From positions 1-64,000 of the forward strand of contig JAKSYS010000012.1 of the NCBI GenBank assembly GCA_022925895.1: a DNA stretch of 64,000 nt, read 5' to 3'. A program made the position numbers and the translations under genes. This stretch comes from Fragilaria crotonensis. Its lineage: Eukaryota > Bacillariophyta > Fragilariophyceae > Fragilariales > Fragilariaceae. Shown here one piece after another: positions 33,850 through 45,500 of the stretch (its first letter is position 1; every line of letters starts with the position of its first letter). The notes beneath the pieces were generated by a model. The model was not told the DNA's origin and ran no database searches. It saw only the letters and a list, made by a program, of their open reading frames with translations.

Positions 33850-34956
33850 GATTCTCAAATGTGGTGTGAGGTGTGAGGTGAGAGATGTACGTATAGCGTT
33901 TGCCTGTCCTTTTTGCCCCGTCATGGTGTCATGGACCATTTGCATGCTTGCATGTAGTGTTCGAAGTTTGAACTACTCAATTGAGGTGATTGAACCTTTC
34001 AACTCAAGGGTATTCCATACTTTGACATGATGCTGATGACTAACATTTGATACGTATTTGTATTGTGACATTGTTTTCTCTTTCAATGCTGGTTTGCAGC
34101 TCAATGGGATAGCTAGTTATTACATGTATGGATAGAAAACTAATTATTGCATTGTCACCTTCTTCGATCTTTCTTCAAGACCGAAGTGTGTACAGTGCAC
34201 TTTCTCAACAAATAAATGTTTGAGGTAGCACCAGTTTGTATTTTGGCAATAGTTGCTTTAGAGAGCAGTACACCAATTAACAATGCTCGCCTAACATCAT
34301 CATCAAGGATATTATCATCCGTTGGGTTTTGTCTAGCTACTAGACAAGGTTCTAGAACTTCTAGGTCTAGGGTTGTTGTTCTGCTCCCAGACTCATTGTA
34401 ATTGCTGCTGGGGATGATAGGGTATTCCAATCCTGCTCACACCTCAGAATGTTGTTAAATGTATTCATCTAGTGTGACCTCAGTGATGTTCAAGTCCCAT
34501 CTGCAGGTTGACCACAAGCGGTTCACCGTGACACTGAATGAGCTTCGTGATGAGCCAAAAGTTTTTAATAAACTCAATCACAATACGGCTGACGATGATC
34601 CTAGCCTTTCAAGCAAAACCATCGCAACTCAATGAACAGTGCGTGAAAGAATTATGCCTATTATTCATTCTCTCCACGTGTAAGAGCATTGTACGCCGAT
34701 GTTTATATGCAATACCTGAATCGACGTGGTGACAACTCATTCGGTGTTGATGGTTTGGTAGATCTCGGAGAATAAGTTCCTCAATTATAAATTGAAAAGA
34801 AAATACTAAAAATTTGATTGGGGTTTGCTTGTGCGTTCGGGTGTTCGACGGGAAGTGGTCCTTAACTTCACCCTGGAGCAGATTTCTGACTCCTTGTCGC
34901 CTTTATCAATGTGAAATCAGTGAGAAGTCACATGATCATCTACAATTTGGCGATTA
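33850..34956. other. Intergenic region right of the copia insertion
   Basis: AT-rich DNA without recognisable genes, similar in character to 17100-18500 and probably eroded repeat sequence. The right end contains the 3' UTR of the TspO-like gene. Confidence 0.5.
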
Positions 34957-36078
34957 TCATCGATGGCCATTCCAGAACGAGGAGCGTGATAAGGTTGCTC
35001 CGTCTTCCTCGTTGAAGTTAATGACTCGAATCGTACAGTATTCGTTGCAGAACCAAACCATAATTCGAGGTCCAAGCAGAAATGAGACAATTCCGATGAA
35101 AAAGTAGAGTGACTGGCGGACCGCCGAGACAACCATACCACCGTAATCCTCCAAAAGCTTGTCGCTGGGATGGAGTAGCCGCGTCACCATGCCCACATAA
35201 GACCAGAGGATGACACCCGGTACGATAAAGTTTGGTCCTTCGGCTCTCAACATGAAGAAGCAAGCCACTGGGAGCAAGATCCCCATCGCGACTATATCCG
35301 ACGTCAACTGTGTGTCCATCTCGTGCCTAAACTCGTAGCGAATGAGTATAGCAAAGTCATTGGCAGCCATAACCACCATCCAGGCAAAGTGAAGGCAAAA
35401 CGGAAATCGAAAGAGCCAGAATTCTTCCAAAGAAGCTCGTCCTCGTGTTTGTGTCAAATGTTGTGATGTCAGCAAGGATGCCAAGGAGATAACGACCAAG
35501 ACCACGCAGACAAAGGAAAAGATGAATAACTTGAATGCGAAAAAGAGCGTCCACCCAGTCTGCAACAGACAAGTGTAGAAAAAGAAAAATGACGTTCCTT
35601 GCTGAATGATGGGTCTGGAACGATAATCAGGAAAGAGTTGTGCCGTCACGAAGATGGTTTCTGTCATGAGGATGGGAATCCAAATATAGTAGGCCCATGG
35701 AGATGGTGTCACGAGAGTTTCGTATTTCTGAGCAATCGCCACTCGCGTATCCACGAGGCCATCGAGACCCCAAACTCCGACACCGTAGGACACAATTAGA
35801 TGCATGATATAGGTTGCTACATTGAGCAAGTTCAAACCATTCAGTCTTGTGGGGTGCCTTGAAAGCAGAAAAGGCGTCAGATCGTCGTCGTCGTCATGGT
35901 CGTCAAGACGAATGATAGGGGTTACTATTTTGTCATTCATGAAGTGTCCCGAGTCACGAAGGCGCTGATCATTGACCGGAGTCAAACTCATTTCTCCTCC
36001 CTCTTCGTCTGCCAAGACCATGTACGACGTGGACTGGAAGGAGTCTTCTGTGAGTATTCTGTCGCGACCTGGGGCCAT
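34957..36078 (-). CDS. TspO/MBR-like multi-span membrane protein
   Basis: 373 aa, single exon, ATG 36078. A ~90-residue acidic cytosolic-like N-terminus ('DDHDDDDDLTPF') precedes about eight hydrophobic segments. These include 'WAYYIWIPILMTETIFVTAQ', 'FFFFYTCLLQTGWTLFFAF' and 'FWLFRFPFCLHFAWMVVMA'. The W-A-Y/F-x-I-W-x-P/I pattern and the Gln-Thr-Gly-Trp helix resemble the TspO/MBR (tryptophan-rich sensory) family as expanded in diatoms. TspO proteins bind porphyrins or sterols and respond to stress; substrate and membrane are unknown here. It is longer than bacterial TspO (roughly 160 aa, five spans). The frame is intact. It is divergent from the Trp-motif gene. Confidence 0.7.
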   Translation of the reverse strand: MAPGRDRILTEDSFQSTSYMVLADEEGGEMSLTPVNDQRLRDSGHFMNDKIVTPIIRLDDHDDDDDLTPFLLSRHPTRLNGLNLLNVATYIMHLIVSYGVGVWGLDGLVDTRVAIAQKYETLVTPSPWAYYIWIPILMTETIFVTAQLFPDYRSRPIIQQGTSFFFFYTCLLQTGWTLFFAFKLFIFSFVCVVLVVISLASLLTSQHLTQTRGRASLEEFWLFRFPFCLHFAWMVVMAANDFAILIRYEFRHEMDTQLTSDIVAMGILLPVACFFMLRAEGPNFIVPGVILWSYVGMVTRLLHPSDKLLEDYGGMVVSAVRQSLYFFIGIVSFLLGPRIMVWFCNEYCTIRVINFNEEDGATLSRSSFWNGHR

Positions 36079-36650
36079 GGTTCAGATTTCAGATTTCAGA
36101 TGTTCTCTTTGTTCTGGAAAGAAGTGCAATTCTACTACTCGCCGAGTATCTGTGTGTTCCTGGGACCTTCACAACCTGCAACCTCTGGGATGGGCGCGGG
36201 GCTGATGGCTGATTGAATATGAAATTATATGACGGAATACATACACGCATTTTGTATTCCAAAACCTTCCTCGATTTTTGACGGAGGCACGTTTTGAATC
36301 TGGCACGAGCGAACGTGCACAGACATGAGGACTCGGGTGCATTTCTTCGAGCGTGTGCAGTTGGTACCTTTCTCGAGCACATAATCCACACAGACAAACG
36401 GCAATAGTGGTAACCGTTCCACATGAAAATCAATATCTGTTTAGTTGTCTTTGTCGAAGGACCCAAAAGAGCGATTTCTCGGGTTCACATTTTGGCGTCG
36501 CCTCATATAATCAACAAAAAGAAACGAAACGTTGAAACTTACTCAACAATTCAGCAAGTTCTTCTCGGACAGCGATTCCATTCACTCAACCATCTCCAAG
36601 TATAAACGCTACTCCAACTGTTCTCTGGAAATCTGTGGTCAACTCGCAAG
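36079..36650. promoter_or_regulatory. Divergent promoter region between the TspO-like and Trp-motif genes
   Basis: About 570 bp separate the two divergent transcription units. A TATA-like TATAAAC at 36601-36607 lies ~40 bp before the proposed first exon end of the right-hand gene. Confidence 0.45.
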
Positions 36651-36769
36651 GTAAGAATGGACTTACTTTTCGGTTGATCGGAGATTGCACCATTGTTTTT
36701 GTGAATTGCACGTTGTTGTGGTAAAATAATCGTGCTTGATGGCGTCTAATAGCTTTCTCCTTCTATCAG
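36651..36769 (+). other. Putative 5' UTR intron of the Trp-motif gene
   Basis: A strong donor CAAG|GTAAGA at 36650/36651 and a pyrimidine-preceded acceptor TCTATCAG at 36769 lie just before the ATG at 36775. Removal would leave a short leader. Confidence 0.6.
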
Positions 36770-36774
36770 CTATC

Positions 36775-38320
36775 ATGCCAAATACTCCTCCCGCATCGAC
36801 TAGCCATGAACCCGTCCGCAGGTTGACGACCCCCAAGAAGCTCAAATTTGCAGCGACGGACGCCTCGTCGTCGAAATCTGACACTCGGCGACAAAGCTTC
36901 AATTCTCAATTCAATGTCGCTAAACAGGAGTTCCAACCCATCAGGCTCGCAATACATTAACGATGAACCCTTCAAGTGATTCCGAATGCGAGTCAGAGTA
37001 TCTGTCACGAAGTTGAAGGGTTGGCTCGACGACTTTGGAAAGAAACAAAGAAACCACTTTGAAAAGGTCACTATGATTGGTCACGTTCCTGTCGACGTGA
37101 GCCTCCAAAAACCAACCCGACCCAGAGTTCAAGTTGCGCAGCCGCTAACATCAAGGACCATCAAACGCACCACGGAACAAATGAAGGAGGCTCGCAAGGG
37201 ACCCACCATGACGCCCGTTCGTTTCAAGTCACGATTGGAAGACAAGGTGCAGGCGACGGACAATGGATACGCGTCCGTCAAGGAGCTTTCGGCATGGCTG
37301 GCCGGTGATCCTACAACCAAAAAAGCGGTCAGAGGCAGCGTTCGACGAGGAGTTAACGTCATCAACAAGTCGCGCATGTTTGAAAAGGACTTGGAAGATG
37401 TCATTATCGAAGAAGTTGGTTTGCATCGCGGCGACGTCACCAACAAGAAAGAATGGCTAGAGCATCAAGCTTTTCAAGAAAACAACTGCGACAATGACTC
37501 TGATTTCGATCGTCGAAGTGCAGTCACTGAACTTGTTAGTGTCCAGGACAAGAAGAAGTGGCTTCATAGCGCGTTTGGTGGCTCCAGCGTCGTCAACGGT
37601 GGCTCGGTCGTTGACGGGGGTCGAGACAGTCGAACAGTAGTCAGTGTGACAGACAAGCGAGAATGGTTGAATAAGGCCTTCAAGAAAGGCTCTGAACGAA
37701 TGATGGAACTTGGTGCTAATGAGCATGATTCTGCAACTCCTGCCAAGAAAAAGTGGCAGGCGCACGCCAAACGACGATCCAGTAGACAACTAGGGGAAGC
37801 CACGAAATCTCCCGTCCCCAGGTCTGTGAAGGACCCACAGACGACATCTAAAGAATCCACGCATCGCGAGACTATTCTGCAAACTGCTGCAGCCGCATCC
37901 ACTAACGGCGCAAACCAGTTACAACCCGTGGTCAAAGCTGTCGTAGCTCCCATTGACTCTTCTGCTGCAGCATCTCGAAGCATCGAGGCTACTGAGACGA
38001 TCAACAACGATGCAAATAACCAGAATCAACACCCGCAACCCGGCAGCGAATCGCCAGCATATGATTTCAAAACAGCCCGACAATTGCTTGTACAGAGAAG
38101 CGCAGCAAATGGAAATCCTGTTAAGGTGTTGACCAAAGTCCAAATGAAAAAGAACAAGTTTGAACGGTTACAGAAGGAAGTCATGAAGGGAACTGGACCG
38201 AAGGGTCTCTTGAAGCCATCCTGGGAGCAGGGATCTGGAATCGAAAAGCCCGCAGACCAGTACGTCAAGACATTCATACCTGACATTGCTCCTAAGAAAT
38301 CATTTGAAGAGCTACCGTGA
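36775..38320 (+). CDS. Protein with repeated S-V-x-D-K-x-x-W-L motif, frame-broken near N-terminus
   Basis: Not assignable to a named family. From ATG 36775, the frame passes through three single-base breaks (near 36911, 36972 and 37002) that are each corrected by one base in a dinucleotide run, e.g. restoring E-P-S-S-D-S and S-E-V-S-V-T-K-L-K. The protein is then open to 38320, ~515 aa. Five short repeats each centred on Trp occur: 'SVTKLKGWLDDFGKK', 'SVKELSAWLAGD', 'VTNKKEWLEHQAFQ', 'SVQDKKKWLHSAFGG' and 'SVTDKREWLNKAFKKG'. Between the second and third lies 'GSVRRGVNVINKSRMFEKDL'. The rest is Ser/Ala/Gln-rich and probably disordered. The motif could be a peptide-binding or scaffold repeat; function is unknown. 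Confidence 0.7.
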
Positions 38321-38750
38321 TCAGTTTCAGGAGCGGAAATCTTTCAGTATACAAGTAGGATAAAATGATGGACGTGTGAATAAAACCGAAGTGCACTCAG
38401 AAGCATAGTTGCATAGTTCCTCTGCATTACAGTTGCCAACCACCATCCTCGTTGCTATCCATTTCAAAACGGTGGATGGAAGGGAAAATCTTAGAAAGTT
38501 GTCTTCGTCGCATCTGACGCCTGGAGAAGCCAAACGGAGAGGTCGCGGTCCGTTTCACTGGTACAGCCACGACGTATACGCACGGGCACATCATTTCGAA
38601 AGCTACAACCAATGTAGCACAGCGTTACCCAGAGAGAGCAAGGAGCAAATTGCTTTCAAGTAACTATGATGTCACCTGCACAGGTTACTCAATCAACTAC
38701 ACAGTCACACTCTTGGACTGCAGTCCCGAAATTGTTGCATTAAAATTGGA
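38321..38750. other. Spacer between convergent genes
   Basis: Holds the 3' UTRs of the Trp-motif and J-protein genes. No gene is seen. Confidence 0.6.
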
Positions 38751-40241
38751 CTAGTATCCTCTGCTTCGTTGTTGCTGCTTCCTCTGAGCCGGAAAGAGTT
38801 CTTGGAGCTCGACACACCGTGATAACTCGAACTCAGCAGCCTTCTTCAGGGATCTCTCCCGCGCGTCCGATTTAGGCATTCGCTGCGCTGCGGTTTGAAG
38901 CTGCTGTTTGTACATTTTCTGCGACTTGCATTCATCTACCAAGTATTGATTATACGAACTCTCCACCATCCGTTCTACTTGCGCCAACTGATATCGGTCC
39001 CGGTAATAAGTTTGCATGAATTTTGGTGTAACATAATAAGGAATGTCCTTGACGGTTGTAAGCTTAGTGACCAACGGATTAACGTACGGATGTGTTTGCT
39101 GAAGATGAGACGTTAGTTGGCTGCAGCAAGCAAGCAATACATGAAAGCAATATGCGTTGAAAGAGACGTACCGTCAGGCTGAAGTACTTGTTTTGGGCGT
39201 AGCTTTGTCCGCTGTCACCTTTCATGTTCATGAAGGACAACGCCATTATCAGCAAGAAAGGCAGCAACTGAAGGAGCGCCCCGATACCAGCATTCGCCGG
39301 ATCCTGGTGTCGAGCACCAGCGGCTTGTTGTGGACGGGGTCTTGCGCCTCCGAACTGCACGCCGTGACCACCAAATCCGTTCGTGTAAACATGAAAACCT
39401 CGACCACCCGCACCATGCATCGGCATGCCGCCAAAGAACATATTAAAAATATCTTCTGGATTAACTTCACCACCAGCACCAGGTCGGAAATGAACGCCAC
39501 CAGGGCCTCGAGCAGCAGCAGCACCGCCACCGCGATTATCAGGGTCTTCTTCGCCGTACGTATCATATATCGATCGTTTCTGAGGATCCGACAAAGTTGC
39601 ATAGGCTAACCCCACCGCTTTGAAGGCCTCATCAGCATGAGGCGCCGAGTTTTTGTCGGGATGAAGCTTCAGAGCACGTTTTCGGTAGGCTTTTTTCAAA
39701 TCACTCTCCGACGCTGTTGATGGCACACCAAGCACTCGATAATGTGCACCACGTCCTCCCTCTTTTGCTCGCAAAATCTCCTGGACAATTTTTGACTGAT
39801 CATCTGAAAATGCCCTGCCATCCGAACCGGTAGTCGAGGACGCTGTGGATGCAGATCTAGATACGGAGGGTCGCTGCGATGCCTCTGGTTCTGATGAGGT
39901 GCCCGGTGGTGGAGCCGATGCCATTCGTTCGGCTTGACGTAAAAGTGCTTCCACTCCCGGCAATTCATACATACTTAGTGACTTCTTGAACATTTTGATA
40001 GCCCTATCGAATTGGCCACGACGGAGGGCCTCTGCGCCTATCTCGCGACATCGTTCGGCTTCTTCTTTGTTCACCTGGAGCAGATCATTTAGACATGGCT
40101 GTTAGCATTCATAAATTGTTGATATTAGGATTCCCCCCCAAAAAAAGGGTTGGTATGCCAGCCACGTTAAACAGGAATCTCCGATACGACGCAAACAACA
40201 GTAGCCTACCATCGATTTGCGACGAACGTGCTCACCTCCAT
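38751..40241 (-). CDS. DnaJ/Hsp40 co-chaperone, ER membrane type (DNAJB12/B14-like)
   Basis: Three exons: 40241-40236 (just ATG GAG), 40074-39172 and 39098-38751. The splice donors GTGAGC and GTACGT and their CAG acceptors keep the frame. The result is [11 protein letters not shown], the N-terminus typical of this family, where the frame alone would begin at a non-ATG codon. Domains of the 418-aa protein: an N-terminal TPR-like helix pair; a J domain (~residues 115-180) with 'ALKLHPDKN', including the HPD that stimulates Hsp70 ATPase; a Gly-rich segment; a hydrophobic span '[15 protein letters not shown]'; and a C-terminal DUF1977-like region ('[20 protein letters not shown]'). Family members sit in the ER membrane with the J domain in the cytosol and aid ER quality control. 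The frame is intact. Confidence 0.9.
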
Positions 40242-41410
40242 GTTCGTTCTCAACGGAATAGTTGTTTGTTGAGCTTGATGCTATAATTTACTAGCTCGCA
40301 AGGTCGGAGGACTCAGATCCTTTACGTGATCCTCAACTCCCGCTCAATTAGGTGAATGGCAGTATGACCAATGCCGATTCACAACACCAATCGACGACAA
40401 AGTCGGTTTTCTTTGGAGATCGTCGTCGCGTTTCTTCATGGACGTGGGGCGTGCGGATTCCCCTGTACCTTCTACGAGTACTCCAGTACAAATTGCACTC
40501 AGAGTACATCCAGTACTGACGTACAGTCTGCATATAAGAACTTACTTGTTACCAGCCAGTACTAGTACCGGAATGACACACACGTACTCGGGTTGCTAAA
40601 ATAACTATAGCAGCAAGTCGGTACTAGAGTAGGCCACTGTATGCATACAACAATACCGAGTATGCATACAACCGGTAGTACTGGAGTACTCCACTACCTG
40701 GTAATGATGAGCAGGCAGTGACACCGGAACACTATGGTAATACGGGGGAAAGATACGTTGTTATCGTACTCTATATCGGGCTACAGGGTACCGGGTAGTA
40801 CTTGTACCTCGTACTGTATGGTACAATTGTTCCTGAAGTCTACGAGTTTATTTAACGTTTCCTGATAATCTACTGGATGTTCTATGCTAAGGTGTACCAC
40901 GCACCACGCACCTGGTACTAAAACTACACAGTAAAAGGTATTAGTACCAGGTACCATATGATCACCATGTCAGCATGTCGATATGCTTCGAAATATGCAT
41001 ATTTCAGTGATATTCATAGTCGAAGCATTCCTGAATATGCATATTTCCGAAATATTCATAGTCGTGCGGATGACATATATGCATATTCAAGAAATATGCA
41101 TAGTCAAGCAATCTAAAAATATGCATATTTCGAAAATATGCATAGTCACGGCTTTCCTTTATGTTGACTATCCAAAATAGTCGAAAAACCCAGTGACTGT
41201 CGACCTCTGCTTGAGAAAGTTTCAATTTTGCGCGTTGAACGCGGAAGCAATCCAGTGTTCCCCTCGTGTACAGTACACGTATTGCATGATAGTACGTCTC
41301 TTCGGATGATATGTGCAGTGCTTGTCCGGAGTCCAGAATAAACGAATAAACCCAATGCGCTGGCGTGCGCCCTGGGACTGGTACCAGTACCATGTACCGG
41401 TACTTGAGGG
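40242..41410. other. Intergenic, GTAC-rich, with a 42-bp tandem array
   Basis: Spacer between the J-protein promoter and the gag-only retrotransposon. Dense GTAC palindromes occur at 40470-40560, 40680-40700, 40790-40830 and 40910-40960. The tandem array occupies 40991-41155. Confidence 0.65.
40991..41155. repeat. Tandem repeat of ~42 bp, four copies, palindromic core
   Basis: Each unit contains the near-palindrome AAATATGCATATTT followed by a second, related GAAATATGCATAGTC-type half and a variable GC-richer tail. The copies begin at about 40991, 41034, 41076 and 41118 and differ at several positions. Confidence 0.85.
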
Positions 41411-41415
41411 AAGGT

Positions 41416-42316
41416 TGACAGACTTCCAGTATCGCCCTACATATTTTTACATCTATCCCGATCCCTAATTACTGCCGCCCGTGTGCACAGTAAAACATTA
41501 CATCCGTGCTCCAGTAACCAGTGCGACACTGCACGACTGGAATCAAAACTCTCGTCGATTCAAATTCATGTTCATCTCATCCCATGAGCATGAACACTCG
41601 TTTTCAAACGAGACTCAACGCCTCGTATACGGACGACCACGCCGCGACACGAAACGACGTCTCCGAGAAACGAGGAGTGTTCCTCATTGTTCCCAGGAAC
41701 ACTCCCCTTCATTCAGACCTCTCATCTGTTGCACCTCCTCACTCTTCTCACAATTGTCGAAATAATTCATTTTTAGTGCCACTTACCTTTTCTGCACATA
41801 CTGCACATATTTGCACAACATGAATGAAATTGACCATGACGAATTTTTTACCGCCGGTCGTCAAATTGTCAACCTCACCATACTGTACATATATCAGTAG
41901 TCAGTACGACGGTACTCACTATAATGACAGCACACAACACGGCAAACAGTACAGCAGTACTTTTTGCACATCACTTCCTCTGCCCGGCCATAGTCCGTGC
42001 ACGTCTGAGTCTATCGTTACCGTACATAACGATAAACTATTAGACAGTGCCCACTATGACCAAAGCGATATTCTTACTAGTCAGTCCCTCGCACATTTAT
42101 GTAGCGATAGACCGACAGATAGTATACGTATCGTTGTCTGTAGCGGTAGACAGCATTGTATTGCTGTACCGTTTATAGACACACTAAGCAGTAGTCAGTG
42201 TCGTACTAGACACTTACCTACTGGGGGCGTACCCCGTAACGGTTACGTCCTGGTTCTTAACCCGAACCTTATGCCGACATGCGCGTCGAAAGGTTCCGTT
42301 AACCCGAACCATATCA
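41416..42316 (+). repeat. 5' LTR of the gag-only element
   Basis: 901 bp, TG...CA termini, essentially identical to 46495-47394. Long open frames inside it are duplicated exactly in the other LTR and have no motif. Confidence 0.95.
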
Positions 42317-42328
42317 TGGTTGCTCGCC
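42317..42328 (+). promoter_or_regulatory. Candidate tRNA primer-binding site
   Basis: TGGTTGCTCGCC begins at the first base after the LTR. It starts with TGG, as expected for a complement to a tRNA 3' CCA end. The donor tRNA would end GGCGAGCAACCA; I cannot identify which it is. Confidence 0.6.
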
Positions 42329-42383
42329 AGGCTTCTATCCTGGCCGGTCGCCGGGTTCCCTCCCCGGAAACTCAGACCACTTT

Positions 42384-42419
42384 CAATTTAAATTTGGTGC
42401 CTAGCACCGATTTAAATTG
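42384..42419. promoter_or_regulatory. Leader hairpin between PBS and gag
   Basis: Outer arms CAATTTAAAT / ATTTAAATTG (10 bp, perfect) and inner arms GGTGC / GCACC enclose a CTA loop, with a small internal mismatch. Its position is that of packaging or dimerisation signals in retroelement RNA; that role is inferred. Confidence 0.6.
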
Positions 42420-42581
42420 TTCTAACCTTTGTTCTTTTCTATTCCAGACCTCAATCAATACCAGCAGTACATGTTCCTACTGCCTGAGAATTGAAATTCT
42501 CATTCCTTGCGCTCACTTTTTTTTTTGCAAAACTTGTCTAACCCAACTCACCCTTCATCCTCAAACTTTGCAACTCTCACC

Positions 42582-45500
42582 ATGGTCAACCCAGAACTAA
42601 CCCATTTGCCTCCAACTGAGGCCAACCACCCACCCGCCCACTGTGTCAAACCAACAAAGCACATGGCGAACTATGTTGCCGCCGACGGCGACATTACAGC
42701 TCCTTTTGATGCACTCAAAAATGCTGTCCTACCTTTCAAGAAGCATTCCTTTTCCTATGTTGCAACTTCTAACACTTCTTCCATTGCTGAATCTAACACC
42801 TACAGGCCCAAGAAGAGCCCCAAGCAAGCTCCAGGCCATTTTCAGCACACCTCAACGGCCCTGACTCCTGAGCAAGAGTCCGCCGTCATCTCGCGTTTTC
42901 TTGAAACCATCGATCAAGAACGCCTCCAAGACACCAACACCAACAACAGAGTTAACTACGCCTGCGAACTCTCCTACGAAGCAGGATCTACCGATATGGG
43001 TCGCTCCCATTCTCTTTCCATCGAACCAGGCGCCATCAACGACATCGCAGCCGCCGAACTCCAAGACAACCAAGACAATAATACGCGCACTACCTTTGCT
43101 TCCACCTCCCTCCCGCGCCAAGAACACCCCCTACTTGCCTCCTACGAAAGGCCTATCAAGAACCAACGTGTCAGATTCGATTTTAATGTCCAAATTTCCA
43201 AGATCAAGAACTACAATGAAGTTGCGAAATGCGACTCTTTCAAGATTCCGGCGACGAACGCCGAAGACCTCCACTACGACAAGAGGGGTATCATCCAAAC
43301 CGCCTTGAAAAAGGCTCTCCAATGCATGTCCACAATCAAAATTCCGACGAATACTCGAGGAGAAATCGTCCGAACAGTGGACTGCATCAAAGAATTAGCG
43401 CAGAACGTACGTTTTACTACGCCGTGCAAGCGCGAAGCTCGCAAGAGCGATTCTGACGAGGACATCACTTCAAGCGAAGCCAGAGCTTCTCACAACATGT
43501 CTACTTACCTTCAGGCACCAAGAATTGGCGGAGAACAAGCAAAAACAGTAATGGCAATAATGGACAAGTTCCATGGCCTAAATTGCAAATTCTCCTCTGA
43601 GTGCCTCTCCAAGTCTCCAGAACTGCTGAATCCACCTCCAAGTACTACAATGATGCAGCTTCCTATGAGATTGGAAGAACTTCACAGAATTTTCTTCCCA
43701 ACTTCACCTGAGAATGTCATCCCATTCCTCAAGCACCATATTAATGTGGTCACACACGATGGCAAACTCACTTTCCCTGTGACCCCTCCGGTTACAACTT
43801 CCCATCAAACTGTCAGCACTTCAATTGCTACTCAGAATGATGAGAACACCCCCTTCCGCAGTGACGCCATCAATGGCCCCGTTCCGCACGACGGAATTGG
43901 TCCGATGTCTGCACGCAATCCCGCATTCGAAAATGCCGTTAACCCCAACTTCAACGACGACATTTCCGAGAACGGCCTTGACATAAGTAACATGTCATGC
44001 GGAATCCGACAGAAACGAACGATGACAGAAATTTTCATCAAGACTCCCCCGGACGAGAAATCAAAATTCCCTACGTCGAATTCCCCTCCCACGCCGCCCT
44101 ACACAGACAAGACTCCCGCGGACACCACCTACGAATCTGTGGACATACTGACGACTACGATTCCAGCACAGCCACAGACAACGTCCGCCACCCGCCACCC
44201 GCCGGACACCAAGATCTACCATGCTTCAGACATCAAGCACAAGAAAACTACCCGATTCTCAGTCACACTTCCACAATTTTCAAACAGAAAGCCTGCAGCT
44301 TTTGAAAGCTGCAATCCCTTCAGTTTTCTGTCAATTGCTGAGAACTCTCACAATTTGCATCCCACCACCGCCAGCACCTCCAATTGCCTTCTATCTCCTA
44401 CGACAGGCCTCACCAACTTGATCAAGACAATGTCACACAATCACCCAGAATACCCATACACAAACAAGACACCAGAGACACTCCTTCATGTCATTCCTGG
44501 TGAGTCTAGTTCTGTGTGTTCAAACAATGAAAACAAAGAAAAATCTATTACTTGCAACTCACTTACTCCTCCTGGCCACAGACACAATGATGTGAATGTA
44601 GCAACAGAGGATTATTGCAATGTGATAAGATATGAATTGGAAAAACAACACAGCCCTTGCAAACACAATGCCCTTGCTGTTTTCACCACTCCCAGATCAT
44701 TACAGACATCAACAACAAACGCTCCGTCAACTGAAAATGCACCTCCAGAAGGAGCAAATGCTCACCAAGAAGTGCACCACCCAATGTTTGCAAACACGCC
44801 AACTAATTGTGAAATATTTCTTGATGACAATGAGCATGAAAACAATGATGATGATCTACCTCAAACTCCCTTAACCTCCCCAGATGGTGCCCTGACATCA
44901 TCAACCAGAACCGACTTCACATATCCACCGATTGAAGACCTCACAAGGACGCTCCTGAAATATGCCAAGATTGCAAACCTTCAGGAACTTAGCTTCCCAA
45001 CTGACCTTCTCTCACGACGACGACAATTCAATGCCTTCATGGATAACCTCCGAATCATATGCAGCATATCACCATGGACACGCCAAGTCTTTGACCTTTG
45101 GCCGAGACAAATCAATTACTCTCATCCATGTGTTGGTATTGCACTCTTCAATCTGATTTTCACCAACATCTGTGAGCCCTGCCAGACACACATTATTGAC
45201 TGTTCCCCAGATGCCAGAACAGCCATTCTGACTCTACGACGTCACTGTGCACCGCTCACCCAAGATCACATTGAACGCACGCGCGAATCCTTCTACTCCA
45301 TCAAGCAAGGACATCAAGAAGTTGCAACATCCTACTTGAATCGCATTCGGACAGTATCGCGCGACTGTTATCATGCCGGAATCACAAACACCGATGCTGA
45401 TATAATCAAACGAGCCATTCATGGCGGCAGCAATCACCACTTTTACGCTGCTTCCTACCAACGCTTTGATGCCGACATCCGTCGAGCAGAATTACATGAC

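Noticed and set aside
41481-41823. Overlapping ORFs of 94 and 100 codons repeated at 46560-46902
   Set aside because: They lie in the LTRs of the gag-only element and are duplicated because the LTRs are; no protein motif.
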